From Bin80 sp965208025 (lineage in GTDB: Bacteria > Bacteroidota > Rhodothermia > Rhodothermales > Bin80): 64,000 bases of DNA. Location: the NCBI GenBank assembly GCA_965208025.1, contig OZ242302.1, positions 868,001 to 932,000 on the forward strand. Reading direction: 5' to 3'. Positions 56,674-64,000 of this stretch are shown one piece after another (within the stretch, counting starts at the first letter, position 1; each line of letters opens with the position of its first letter). The position numbers were made by a program, and so were the translations under genes. The notes below the pieces were generated by a model. The model was not told where the DNA came from. It worked only from the letters and a program-made list of their open reading frames with translations, and searched no databases.

Positions 56674-58275
56674 TTACACCAAACTGGGTCGTCGCTCAAC
56701 CGACACTTTCTTGGGGTAGTCCAGCGTATAGTGTAGACCACGGCTCTCACGCCGCATCTGGGCGCTCCGGATGATCAGATATGCAACCGCAATCATGTTC
56801 CGCAACTCACAGAGCCGACTGGAAATGCGGGTCCGATGATAAAATTCTTCTACTTCTTCGTAAAGGAGCTTGGTTCGGCGGAGTGCACGGGCTAGGCGTA
56901 AGTCGGAACGTACAATCCCAACATAATTCCACATCGTCCTACGTAGCTCTTCCCTATTATGAGATATGAGGATCCATTCCCGCTGCCGTTCGGTGCCCGA
57001 AGAATCCCAATTAGGCACTTCTGTGTTAATTTTTCGGTTTTTTGCAATTTGAGGCGCAATCTGAACGGCTCTACGACTAAACACCAAGGCTTCCAGAAGG
57101 GAATTACTGGCAAGTCGGTTCGCACCGTGTAATCCGGTGTGCGCAACCTCTCCAACGGCGAGGAGCCCATGCACGCTTGTTCTAGCCATAGGATCAGTCT
57201 GCACTCCACCACATTGATAATGGGCTGCTGGAACGACGGGGATAGGCTCGGAAGTTGGATCAATGCTCATCTTTCTACATGTTTGTACAATATGAGGAAA
57301 GGCTTCCTCTGTCTTCAACGCATCAAGATAAGAGACATCTAACAAGACATGATCTTCACCCCGATGCTTAAGTTGATCATCAATCGCCCGAGCCACAATA
57401 TCGCGAGGAGCCAACTCTGCCCTTGAATCATACTCCTCCATGAATTGACCTCCATCTTTGTTGCGCAGCACCCCGCCATATCCTCTTACCGCTTCCGAGA
57501 TCAGAAATGCACGCTCTCCGTGATCTTTTTCCTGATAGAGAGCAGTTGGATGAAATTGTACAAATTCCATATTGGCGACTCGTGCTTTGGCCCTATAGGC
57601 CATGGCAACCCCATCCCCTGTTGCAATTGAGGGATTCGTGGTGTGTTGATAGACAGCACCAGAGCCTCCCGTTGCCAATAAAGTGACGCGTGATAAAAAT
57701 GTATGAACGATCTCATCCTTCTCATTCAGTACGTATGCACCATAACAACTCATATCTGGACGTAATCGTGTAACATACTGACCAAGATGGTGCTCCGTGA
57801 TCAGATCCACTGCATAATGATAGTTGAAGACCTTAATATTCGGATGAGCATGGATCTGGACCAGAAGTGCACGCTCAATCTCCCGTCCAGTCGTATCACT
57901 CGCATGTATAATTCTCGGATGACCATGCCCTGCCTCGCGCCCAAGATGCAACTGTCCATTGGCTTGGGTAAATGATGCACCTATGTTGATCAATGCCTGA
58001 ATTTGATGCGGCCCTTCAGTCACTACATCACGAACGATATTTTCATCACATAGCCCTGCACCAGCGACAAGGGTATCATGAATATGACTTTCTATGGAGT
58101 CCTCCTGATCCCAAACCCCAGCAATTCCCCCCTGAGCATAATTCGTATTGGACTCGGTTGTCTCCTTTTTGGTGATGATGGCGACTTGCCCCTGATCAGC
58201 AACACCGAGCGCAAACCACAATCCGGCTATACCACTTCCCAAGACCAGATAATCATAGGAATGTCGTTCTGACAT
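56674..58275 (-). CDS. nadB: L-aspartate oxidase NadB
   Basis: NadB oxidises L-aspartate to iminoaspartate at the start of NAD synthesis, an FAD enzyme. The 533-residue protein has the FAD-binding VLGSGIAGLWFAL, the TTESNTNYAQGGIAGVW loop, the HPRIIHASDTTGREI and MEFVQFHPTALY catalytic blocks, and the C-terminal helical part with VARMEF-like arginines and ARTSVHGLLAVGEVAHTGLHG. All fit NadB rather than succinate dehydrogenase. No nadA or nadC is adjacent. It starts 3 bases after the prfB stop. Confidence 0.95.
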   Translation of the reverse strand: MSERHSYDYLVLGSGIAGLWFALGVADQGQVAIITKKETTESNTNYAQGGIAGVWDQEDSIESHIHDTLVAGAGLCDENIVRDVVTEGPHQIQALINIGASFTQANGQLHLGREAGHGHPRIIHASDTTGREIERALLVQIHAHPNIKVFNYHYAVDLITEHHLGQYVTRLRPDMSCYGAYVLNEKDEIVHTFLSRVTLLATGGSGAVYQHTTNPSIATGDGVAMAYRAKARVANMEFVQFHPTALYQEKDHGERAFLISEAVRGYGGVLRNKDGGQFMEEYDSRAELAPRDIVARAIDDQLKHRGEDHVLLDVSYLDALKTEEAFPHIVQTCRKMSIDPTSEPIPVVPAAHYQCGGVQTDPMARTSVHGLLAVGEVAHTGLHGANRLASNSLLEALVFSRRAVQIAPQIAKNRKINTEVPNWDSSGTERQREWILISHNREELRRTMWNYVGIVRSDLRLARALRRTKLLYEEVEEFYHRTRISSRLCELRNMIAVAYLIIRSAQMRRESRGLHYTLDYPKKVSVERRPSLV

Positions 58276-58278
58276 AGA

Positions 58279-59377
58279 TTATTGTAAAAGATATGCTTTG
58301 ATAAATGCTTGGAGTTCTCCGTCCATCACAGATTGAACATCTGTGACTTTGAGTTCCGTTCGATGGTCATTCACCATGGTATACGGTTGGAATACATAGG
58401 AACGGATCTGGCTCCCAAAGTCAATTCGTTTCTTTTGTGCTTCGCGCTTATTTTTCTCGGCTTCCAGAATTTCCTGTTCAAGGCGATACACACGACTTTT
58501 CAGCATGGTCATAGCCCGCTCCCGATTCTGAAGCTGGCTTCGCTCCTCCGTACACTCAGCCGCTACGCGAACCTGCTCTCCATTGGATAGCTTTCCATTC
58601 CAGATCAATCGAACACCAGTATCCAGCTTATTTACATTCTGTCCCCCCTTGCCACCGGATCGGAATGTTTGGAGTTCAATGTCTGCGGTTCGTAGATCTA
58701 CTTCAATCGTTTCGTCAATTTCAGGGTAAACAAACACACTGGCAAACGAGGTGTGACGTCGAGAGTTGGAATCAAATGGAGAGATTCGTACGAGTCGATG
58801 GACACCTGACTCGGCTTTCAAATATCCGTAAGCGAAGTCTCCTTGAATACTTAGGGAGGCACTTTTGATACCCGCAACGTCTCCAACCTGATGTCCCAGC
58901 AGTTCAACCTTGAATCTATGGCGCTCCGCGTAGCGGGTATACATCCGCAAAAGCATTTCGGCCCAATCCTGACTCTCGGTGCCACCTGCACCTGGATTAA
59001 TGGAGAGAATCGCATTCCGTTGGTCATCAACCCCCGAGAGCATACTACGTAGCTCTAAGGATTCAATGGATGAGTGCAGAGCCTTGCAACTGGCTGCAAT
59101 CTCTTCGTCAAGATTTTCTGGTTCTTCTTTGGAAAGTTCTAAAAGAACCTGAACATCGTCTGCGTATTCACGAACTTCCTTGTACGCGTCCAACCACGCA
59201 TTTTCGGATGCAATTGCACGCTCATTGGCCTGTGCCACCTCTGGATCGTCCCAATAATCAGGTTGGAGGCGTTTATCACTAAGGACTTGAACCATCTCTG
59301 ATCGCTTCTCAACGTCAAAGATAGCCTCCGAGCGCAAGAGCGCGCTCCAATAAATTCTCAATTTCTGGTGCAGACAT
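58279..59377 (-). CDS. prfB: Peptide chain release factor 2 with programmed +1 frameshift
   Basis: RF2 releases peptides at UAA and UGA. The protein is encoded in two frames: ATG 59377 begins MSAPEIENLLERALALGGYL, followed by an in-frame TGA (59317-59315), and reading shifts by one base to DVEKRSEMVQV and on to the stop at 58279. The final protein of 365 residues equals E. coli RF2. The SPF recognition motif (RISPFDSNSRRHTSF) and the catalytic GGQ (GGKGGQNVNK) are present. The earlier start at 59361 in the second frame gives a nonsense N-terminus and was rejected. Regulation: when RF2 is low the UGA is read slowly and shifting increases. Confidence 0.95.
59314..59329 (-). promoter_or_regulatory. 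prfB recoding site (CTT TGA C with upstream GGAGG)
   Basis: On the minus strand GGAGG (59329-59325), then CTAT, then CTT TGA C (59320-59314). The slippery CTT-TGA-C and the internal Shine-Dalgarno-like element, four bases before CTT, are the known prfB autoregulatory signals. The stop codon TGA is 59317-59315. Confidence 0.94.
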
Positions 59378-59489
59378 TAGATCGGACCGTCAAATGGCAG
59401 TGATTGCTATGACATTATACTCAGAAGATCTTCAATCTACCCAGAGGAATGGGGTTGTGATAAATTCTTCCTGATATAATTTGGATGAC

Positions 59490-59882
59490 TCACTCTTGAA
59501 TTGAACGCTCTTGAAGAGCGATCCCCTGTCTCAATCGACCGACCAATGGTGTCATGGCGGGATGCAAAAGTGTTCCAAGTACGCCTCCACTGATGCCAAG
59601 GAGGGCTCCAATGAGAATGGTGAGAGCGGGGATGAGCACGGATGGAATTTCGCCGAACATGTCCCCAAGGATCACCATCAATCGTCCTGTTGGTTCGGGG
59701 GCAACGATGAACGAATGGACAACGAACAAGGTCCATCCCATTGCAACCGAAATCCCACCGAAAAGCCAAGCTCTTTTTGGCATAAAGAGCCCAACAGCAA
59801 CCCCTCCACCTATACTCCATACCCATCCTAGTAGAAGGTGTAGCACAATTGCAGCCACAAATCCAACCAGTACTCTGATCAT
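59490..59882 (-). CDS. Small integral membrane protein of unknown function
   Basis: The 130-residue product has about four hydrophobic helices (VLVGFVAAIVLHLLLGWVWS, WLFGGISVAMGWTLFVVHSF, VLIPALTILIGALLGISGG and a shorter one) and small charged ends. No family was recognised. It overlaps the upstream aminotransferase stop by four bases (ATGA), so it is co-translated with it, which argues that the frame is real. Confidence 0.65.
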   Translation of the reverse strand: MIRVLVGFVAAIVLHLLLGWVWSIGGGVAVGLFMPKRAWLFGGISVAMGWTLFVVHSFIVAPEPTGRLMVILGDMFGEIPSVLIPALTILIGALLGISGGVLGTLLHPAMTPLVGRLRQGIALQERSIQE

Positions 59883-61054
59883 ACTGAACTCTTACATTTC
59901 GCAACAAAGCGATTGATACGGCGACCTGCTTCAATCACGTTTTCATCTGCAGTGGCATAAGAACAGCGGACATATCCTTTTCCGCTGGGACCGAATGCAT
60001 CCCCTGGAACTACGGCTACGGACTCTTCATGTATTAACCTCTCCGCAAACTCTTCGGAACTCAGGCCGGTGGATCGAATATCTGGAAAACAATAGAAAGC
60101 TCCTTCGGGTTCAAACGTTGGAAGCCCGGCTTCCCGTAGAGCCAATAGGAGGACATGCCTGCGACGATCATAAGCCAGACGCATTTGCTCAACGTCTGAT
60201 GCACATGACTGAATGGCAGCTAAAGCCCCATATTGCGCCATGGTCGGCGCACTCATTACCATATATTGATGCACCTTGTACATTCCTTCGTAGATGGAAG
60301 GCGGAGCGATGGCATAGCCCAAACGCCATCCAGTCATGGCATAGGCTTTGGAGAATCCACCAAGAATAATGCTACGTTCGCGCAGTGATTCATTGGACCA
60401 TGCGCTAGCATGCCCCTTCTTGTGAGCATTTCCATAAATGAGTTGATCATAAATCTCGTCAGAGACCAAAATCAGGTTATGCTCTTCGGCTATCAAGGCA
60501 ATTTCATCCAGCGTTTCTTTTTTCAAAACGGCTCCCGTAGGATTATTTGGATATCCAATAAAGATCATCCGTGTCCGTGGGGTAATCCGGCATAAAATAT
60601 CTTCGGCGGTCACCTCAAAGTTTTGCTTCGCAGTGGTAGGGACATAGACTACTTTGCCGTGAGCAAACTGGGCCACTGGACCATAAGATACAAAACACGG
60701 TTCTGGGATGAGGACCTCATCTCCTGGATTCAAGAGAGATAGCATTGCCAACTGCATTGCCTCACTAACTCCAACCGTGATAAGTATTTGGTCGGGTGGA
60801 GCATGGAACCCGTACAGATCAAGCAAATGAGAGGCAATTGCCTCACGTAACTCCACAAGACCGGCATTTGAGGTATATCCTGTCTTGCCTGCAGCAAGTG
60901 AAGCTACGGCTGCATCAATCACAGGATGGGGCGAGATGAAGTCTGGCTCACCTATCCCAAGTGATATTACATCCTCCATGGAAGCAGCGATATCAAAGAA
61001 TCGCCGAATTCCGCTTGGTGGAACAGATTGAATATGTTGTGCAAGTTCAGACAT
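59879..61054 (-). CDS. PLP-dependent aminotransferase, class I/II
   Basis: The 391-residue protein from ATG 61054 is a fold-type I aminotransferase with the PLP lysine in GGFSKAYAMTGWRLGY (about Lys236), GYPNNPTGAVL and SDEIYDQLIY, and the final region with EGAFYCFPDI and VPGDAFGPSGKGYVRCSYA. It resembles aspartate- or methionine/aromatic-type aminotransferases; the amino donor cannot be fixed. The first nine codons of the longer frame to 61081 overlap the upstream ALDH and were left out. One base separates it from the upstream ALDH stop. Co-transcription with an ALDH7 gene suggests amino-acid catabolism such as that of lysine, which is inference. Confidence 0.9.
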   Translation of the reverse strand: MSELAQHIQSVPPSGIRRFFDIAASMEDVISLGIGEPDFISPHPVIDAAVASLAAGKTGYTSNAGLVELREAIASHLLDLYGFHAPPDQILITVGVSEAMQLAMLSLLNPGDEVLIPEPCFVSYGPVAQFAHGKVVYVPTTAKQNFEVTAEDILCRITPRTRMIFIGYPNNPTGAVLKKETLDEIALIAEEHNLILVSDEIYDQLIYGNAHKKGHASAWSNESLRERSIILGGFSKAYAMTGWRLGYAIAPPSIYEGMYKVHQYMVMSAPTMAQYGALAAIQSCASDVEQMRLAYDRRRHVLLLALREAGLPTFEPEGAFYCFPDIRSTGLSSEEFAERLIHEESVAVVPGDAFGPSGKGYVRCSYATADENVIEAGRRINRFVAKCKSSV

Positions 61055-61055
61055 C

Positions 61056-62585
61056 CTAAATGAATTTAACTCCTTGCGCAAGGGGGAGATCTTTCCCGTA
61101 ATTTACCGTATTGGTCATACGACGCATATATTGTTTCCATGCATCGGAGCCACTTTCTCGCCCACCACCCGTTTCTTTTTCGCCTCCAAACGCTCCACCA
61201 ATTTCTGCACCGCTCGTCCCAATGTTTACATTGGCGATTCCACAATCGCTTCCGATTGGACTACAGAAAATCTCAGCTTCTTGCACATTATCCGTAAATA
61301 TTGCACTCGAAAGCCCCTGCGGGACGCTATTCTGTATCCTGATCGCCTCATTAAATTGTTCATATTCATGCACATAACAGATGGGGGCGAATGTTTCGGT
61401 TTGCACTATGGGAGCATTGGCAGAAATTTCTACCAGTGCAGGACGCATATAGGCTCCTCCTGCTGGAACATCGTTTTTGACGCGTTCTCCACCATGAATG
61501 ATTCCGCCTTGTTCAGATGCAAACATTAGAGTTTGCTCCATAGAATCAGCAGCCGCATGATCAATGAGCGGGCCAACCAATACATCGCCCTCGCGGGGAT
61601 CCCCTATGCGGATTGACTCCCAAGCACTGCGCAGCCGATCCACTAACCTGTCCTTTACACTTTCATGAACGATCAAGCGCCGCAGTGTTGTGCACCGTTG
61701 ACCAGCCGTTCCGACGGCGGCAAATGTAATTGATTTGATCGCCAGATCTAGATCTGCATCAGGGGTAACGATCATGGCATTATTTCCGCCGAGCTCAAGT
61801 AAAGATTGACCGAGTCGTGCTGCAACTCTCTGCCCGACAGACCGACCCATAGCCACAGAACCCGTCGCTGAGATAAGCGGCAGGTGGGGAGAGTCAGCTA
61901 ATGCCTCACCAACCGAACGGCCCCCATTGATCACCACACTGAGGGCATCTGGTGCATCATCAAAATCACGAACGACTTTCATGAGCAAGTTGTGGCATGC
62001 AATCGTAGAGAGGGGAGTTTTTTCAGAGGGCTTCCACACCAACGAATCACCACAGACCAACGCCAGGGCGGCATTCCATGACCATACGGCAACTGGGAAG
62101 TTGAATGCTGTAATGACACCAATGGCCCCGAGAGGGTGCCACTGTTCCGTGAGACGATGTTGGGATCGCTCACTCTGAATGGTATGACCATAGAGTTGCC
62201 TGCTTAATCCACTCGCAAAATCGCAAATATCAATCATCTCTTGCACCTCTCCTTCTGCCTCCGAACGAATCTTACCCACTTCCAGAGTCACAAGTGAACC
62301 AAGGGCCTCTTTGTATTCCCTTAGCAATAGACCATACTGTCGCACCAACTCTCCACGACGGGGAGCAGGAACGACTCTCCATGAAAGAAATGCGCGATGG
62401 GCTTCTTGGCATGCTTGTTCAACCTCAATTTCTGAGGAGGAACCGACGTACTGAATCAAGCTCCCATCAATTGGGCTATGAACTTCTATGCGAGGCCCAT
62501 TCCCCGGGTGCAACGATGAACCAATGGCTAATCCCGGTCCAGAATCGGTGATTCCCAGTCGGCTGAGAATGGATTTGTGTTGCAT
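61056..62585 (-). CDS. Aldehyde dehydrogenase, ALDH7 (antiquitin/aminoadipate-semialdehyde) type
   Basis: The 509-residue protein shows TAFNFPVAVWSWNAALALVC, the catalytic Glu in ELGGNN (about 264) and Cys in GTAGQRCTTLRR (about 298), and the ALDH7 hallmark end EIGGAFGGEKETGGGRESGS with DAWKQYMRRMTNTVNYGKDL and PLAQGVKF. ALDH7 enzymes oxidise alpha-aminoadipic semialdehyde in lysine breakdown and also other aldehydes with NAD. ATG 62585 is chosen over the TTG one codon earlier. The aminotransferase follows after one base, so they are one unit. Confidence 0.92.
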   Translation of the reverse strand: MQHKSILSRLGITDSGPGLAIGSSLHPGNGPRIEVHSPIDGSLIQYVGSSSEIEVEQACQEAHRAFLSWRVVPAPRRGELVRQYGLLLREYKEALGSLVTLEVGKIRSEAEGEVQEMIDICDFASGLSRQLYGHTIQSERSQHRLTEQWHPLGAIGVITAFNFPVAVWSWNAALALVCGDSLVWKPSEKTPLSTIACHNLLMKVVRDFDDAPDALSVVINGGRSVGEALADSPHLPLISATGSVAMGRSVGQRVAARLGQSLLELGGNNAMIVTPDADLDLAIKSITFAAVGTAGQRCTTLRRLIVHESVKDRLVDRLRSAWESIRIGDPREGDVLVGPLIDHAAADSMEQTLMFASEQGGIIHGGERVKNDVPAGGAYMRPALVEISANAPIVQTETFAPICYVHEYEQFNEAIRIQNSVPQGLSSAIFTDNVQEAEIFCSPIGSDCGIANVNIGTSGAEIGGAFGGEKETGGGRESGSDAWKQYMRRMTNTVNYGKDLPLAQGVKFI

Positions 62586-62739
62586 CAAAGGGAATTAATT
62601 CCGTGAAAATAATAGTACGTCAGGGGGATATTTGGTTCACCTTTTGAGTGTCCTTGAACTGTCAACACATAGTGATCATCGTGCTTGAACACTCTTGCAA
62701 ACCGAATCAAAAAAGAAGTATGACTCCAGATCGGACGCA

Positions 62740-64000
62740 CTAATCGTTTGCTTCTTCTAGAACGTCACTTTTTGAAGTTTTTCCTTTTTTTGTTTCTTTA
62801 TTCTGAGCAACAGATTTTTTCTCACCTTTTGGGGAGGCAGTCTTCTCTACTTTGGGATCATCCACCCCATCAGCAGTGGCAAGATCCTCTGTGTCGGGAG
62901 TGTCCGAATCAGTTGACTTGACAGAGTCTGTATCCGTAGGTTCGGAAATATCTGCGTCGGGCGAATCGGTACTATCTACATCAGGAAGATCCACAGACTC
63001 CGTGTCAGTGGCTTCGGCTGTCTCTACGTCAGGAGTTACGGTGGCTTCCACCTCAGGGAGATCCGCAGATTCCTCGGCAGCTTCGACTGTCTCTGCGTCT
63101 AGAGTTTCGGAGGCTTCCGAGTCGGGAAGATCCTCCGACTCCGCAGCGGCTTCGGCTGTCTCTACGTCTGGAGTTTCGGAGGCTTCCACTTCAGCGAGAT
63201 CCTCCGACTCCACAGCAACGGCGGCATCTCCAGTCTCTACCTCAGGGACATCGTCGGCACCTACATTTGGGGCATCTGCTGTGGCTGTTTTAGAAACTTT
63301 TGCATCGGAAACATTCTCCGTTTCAGATTGATGATCCTCCGTTGCCTCTGCCTCGGAAGTATCAATTACATCAACCGACTGGTCTTCGGTCTTTGATGTT
63401 TCTGGAGCAGGAGATTGATCATCTTCACTCTGGGGCGTCTCTTTGATTGCTTCAAGCCCACTCAACTCACCAATCGTCGTTGGACCACTAGCAATCTGCT
63501 CACGCTGAGCATGCTGACGAACAGCTTTTTCCTGCTCTTTACGCTCAGTCCGCTTTGCTTTCTGCTCTTTCTGACGATCCTGAGCTTCTTCCTGTCGTTG
63601 TTTAGCTGTTTCACTAAGGACGATCTCTTTCTTGCTCACATCTAAACGAATCACGCGGAGATCAAGTTCTTCTCCTTCTTGATAAGGCGGGAATCCACTG
63701 TCGTACTTTTTCTTCAGTTCCCCACCTGGTATAAAGCCCTCAACCTCAAGAGGTAACTCAACCGTTAATCCATTGCGTTCAATCCGTATGACCTTGGCTT
63801 TATGATCGGATCCCGTCTCAAAAACCGTCGCCAAGTTTGTCCACGGGTTCGTTTCAATTTGCTTATGCCCCAGTGCAATGCGCTGACGCTTCTCGTCTAC
63901 ATCAAGTACAACAACGGAGAGTTCCTGTCTTTTCTTGATGATCTCACTGGGATGCCGTATGGTTTTGGTCCATGACAAATCAGATACATGGACGAGTCCA
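62740..64000 (-). CDS. rpsA: 30S ribosomal protein S1, N-terminus cut by window edge, with long acidic tail
   Basis: The frame runs through the right edge (GLVHVSDLSWTKTIRHPSEI is visible at the edge), so the start lies outside. The visible part holds the end of one S1 domain (VVVLDVDEKRQRIALGHKQI), a complete S1 domain (TVFETGSDHKAKVIRIERNG, then EGEELDLRVIRLDVSKKEIV), a basic coiled-coil-like stretch (QRQEEAQDRQKEQKAKRTER), and about 260 residues of very acidic, low-complexity sequence with repeats, ending in a Lys-rich segment (KTASPKGEKKSVAQNKETKK). S1 binds mRNA on the 30S subunit. The long acidic tail is not typical of E. coli S1. Confidence 0.92.
   Translation of the reverse strand, partial: GLVHVSDLSWTKTIRHPSEIIKKRQELSVVVLDVDEKRQRIALGHKQIETNPWTNLATVFETGSDHKAKVIRIERNGLTVELPLEVEGFIPGGELKKKYDSGFPPYQEGEELDLRVIRLDVSKKEIVLSETAKQRQEEAQDRQKEQKAKRTERKEQEKAVRQHAQREQIASGPTTIGELSGLEAIKETPQSEDDQSPAPETSKTEDQSVDVIDTSEAEATEDHQSETENVSDAKVSKTATADAPNVGADDVPEVETGDAAVAVESEDLAEVEASETPDVETAEAAAESEDLPDSEASETLDAETVEAAEESADLPEVEATVTPDVETAEATDTESVDLPDVDSTDSPDADISEPTDTDSVKSTDSDTPDTEDLATADGVDDPKVEKTASPKGEKKSVAQNKETKKGKTSKSDVLEEAND
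62965..63215 (-). repeat. About four tandem ~66-bp coding repeats in the rpsA tail
   Basis: Four successive 22-23 residue units of the type ESEDLPxxEASETxDxETxEAA are encoded here. On the opposite strand this makes an artificial open frame at 62852-63331. Confidence 0.75.

Noticed and set aside
59318..59361. prfB start in the second frame (MRIYWSALLRSEAIF)
   Set aside because: The conserved N-terminus is in the other frame upstream of the CTT TGA C site.
59437..59934. Minus-strand frame of 165 codons overlapping the small membrane protein
   Set aside because: Rich in Arg, Cys, Trp and His without family character; the other frame gives clean membrane helices and an ATGA overlap with the aminotransferase.
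62852..63331. Plus-strand Ser-rich open frame of 159 codons
   Set aside because: Antisense of the acidic repeats in rpsA; a repeat artefact.

Overview
The window looks like a chromosomal segment of a Bacteroidota/Rhodothermota-type bacterium, possibly Rhodothermales. This is inferred from a PorQ-like type IX secretion (T9SS) protein, two secreted proteins with T9SS-style C-terminal sorting domains, a long (1156 aa) SecA, and moderate GC with usable Shine-Dalgarno sites at several genes. All complete genes except porQ (11556-12524) read on the minus strand, so transcription mostly runs from high to low coordinates.

Layout in transcription order: (1) 64000-46 kb is housekeeping: rpsA (cut by the window edge) with an unusual repetitive acidic tail, an ALDH7-type dehydrogenase, an aminotransferase, a small membrane protein, prfB with a programmed +1 frameshift, nadB, then rimP-nusA-infB-rbfA-truB-ribF-rpsO-pnp and an M16 peptidase. 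(2) 45.2-31.5 kb is a defence-like island: a SNF2 helicase with a DUF3883 end, a DUF1156 DNA methyltransferase, an OLD/DUF3696-like AAA ATPase, a PIN-domain protein, a PUA/EVE-like reader fused to a PD-(D/E)xK nuclease, and a DUF499 ATPase. An intact ISL3-family element with a perfect 8-bp target duplication splits the AAA ATPase; removing it with one duplication restores the reading frame exactly. (3) 31-15.7 kb is a surface/secretion region with a subtilisin-like protease, a T9SS cargo protein, two decayed transposase relics and a 2415-residue Calx-beta repeat autotransporter-like protein. (4) 15.1-2.7 kb holds a 2-oxoacid dehydrogenase E2, a tyrosine-recombinase-fold protein lacking catalytic residues, porQ, secA, recN and two phosphohexomutases. 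(5) 2.7 kb to the left edge is an LRR plus Calx-beta secreted protein cut by the window.

The most interesting part is the 31.5-45.2 kb island. Its helicase + DUF1156 methyltransferase + DUF499 ATPase core resembles known anti-phage loci, but it carries an embedded ATPase-PIN pair and a reader-nuclease fusion, and has been interrupted very recently by a transposon. Other points of note are a small three-copy repeat at the end of the nuclease gene, a possible RNA pseudoknot downstream of the island, the prfB recoding site and the catalytically degenerate recombinase. No rRNA, tRNA or CRISPR array was recognised.
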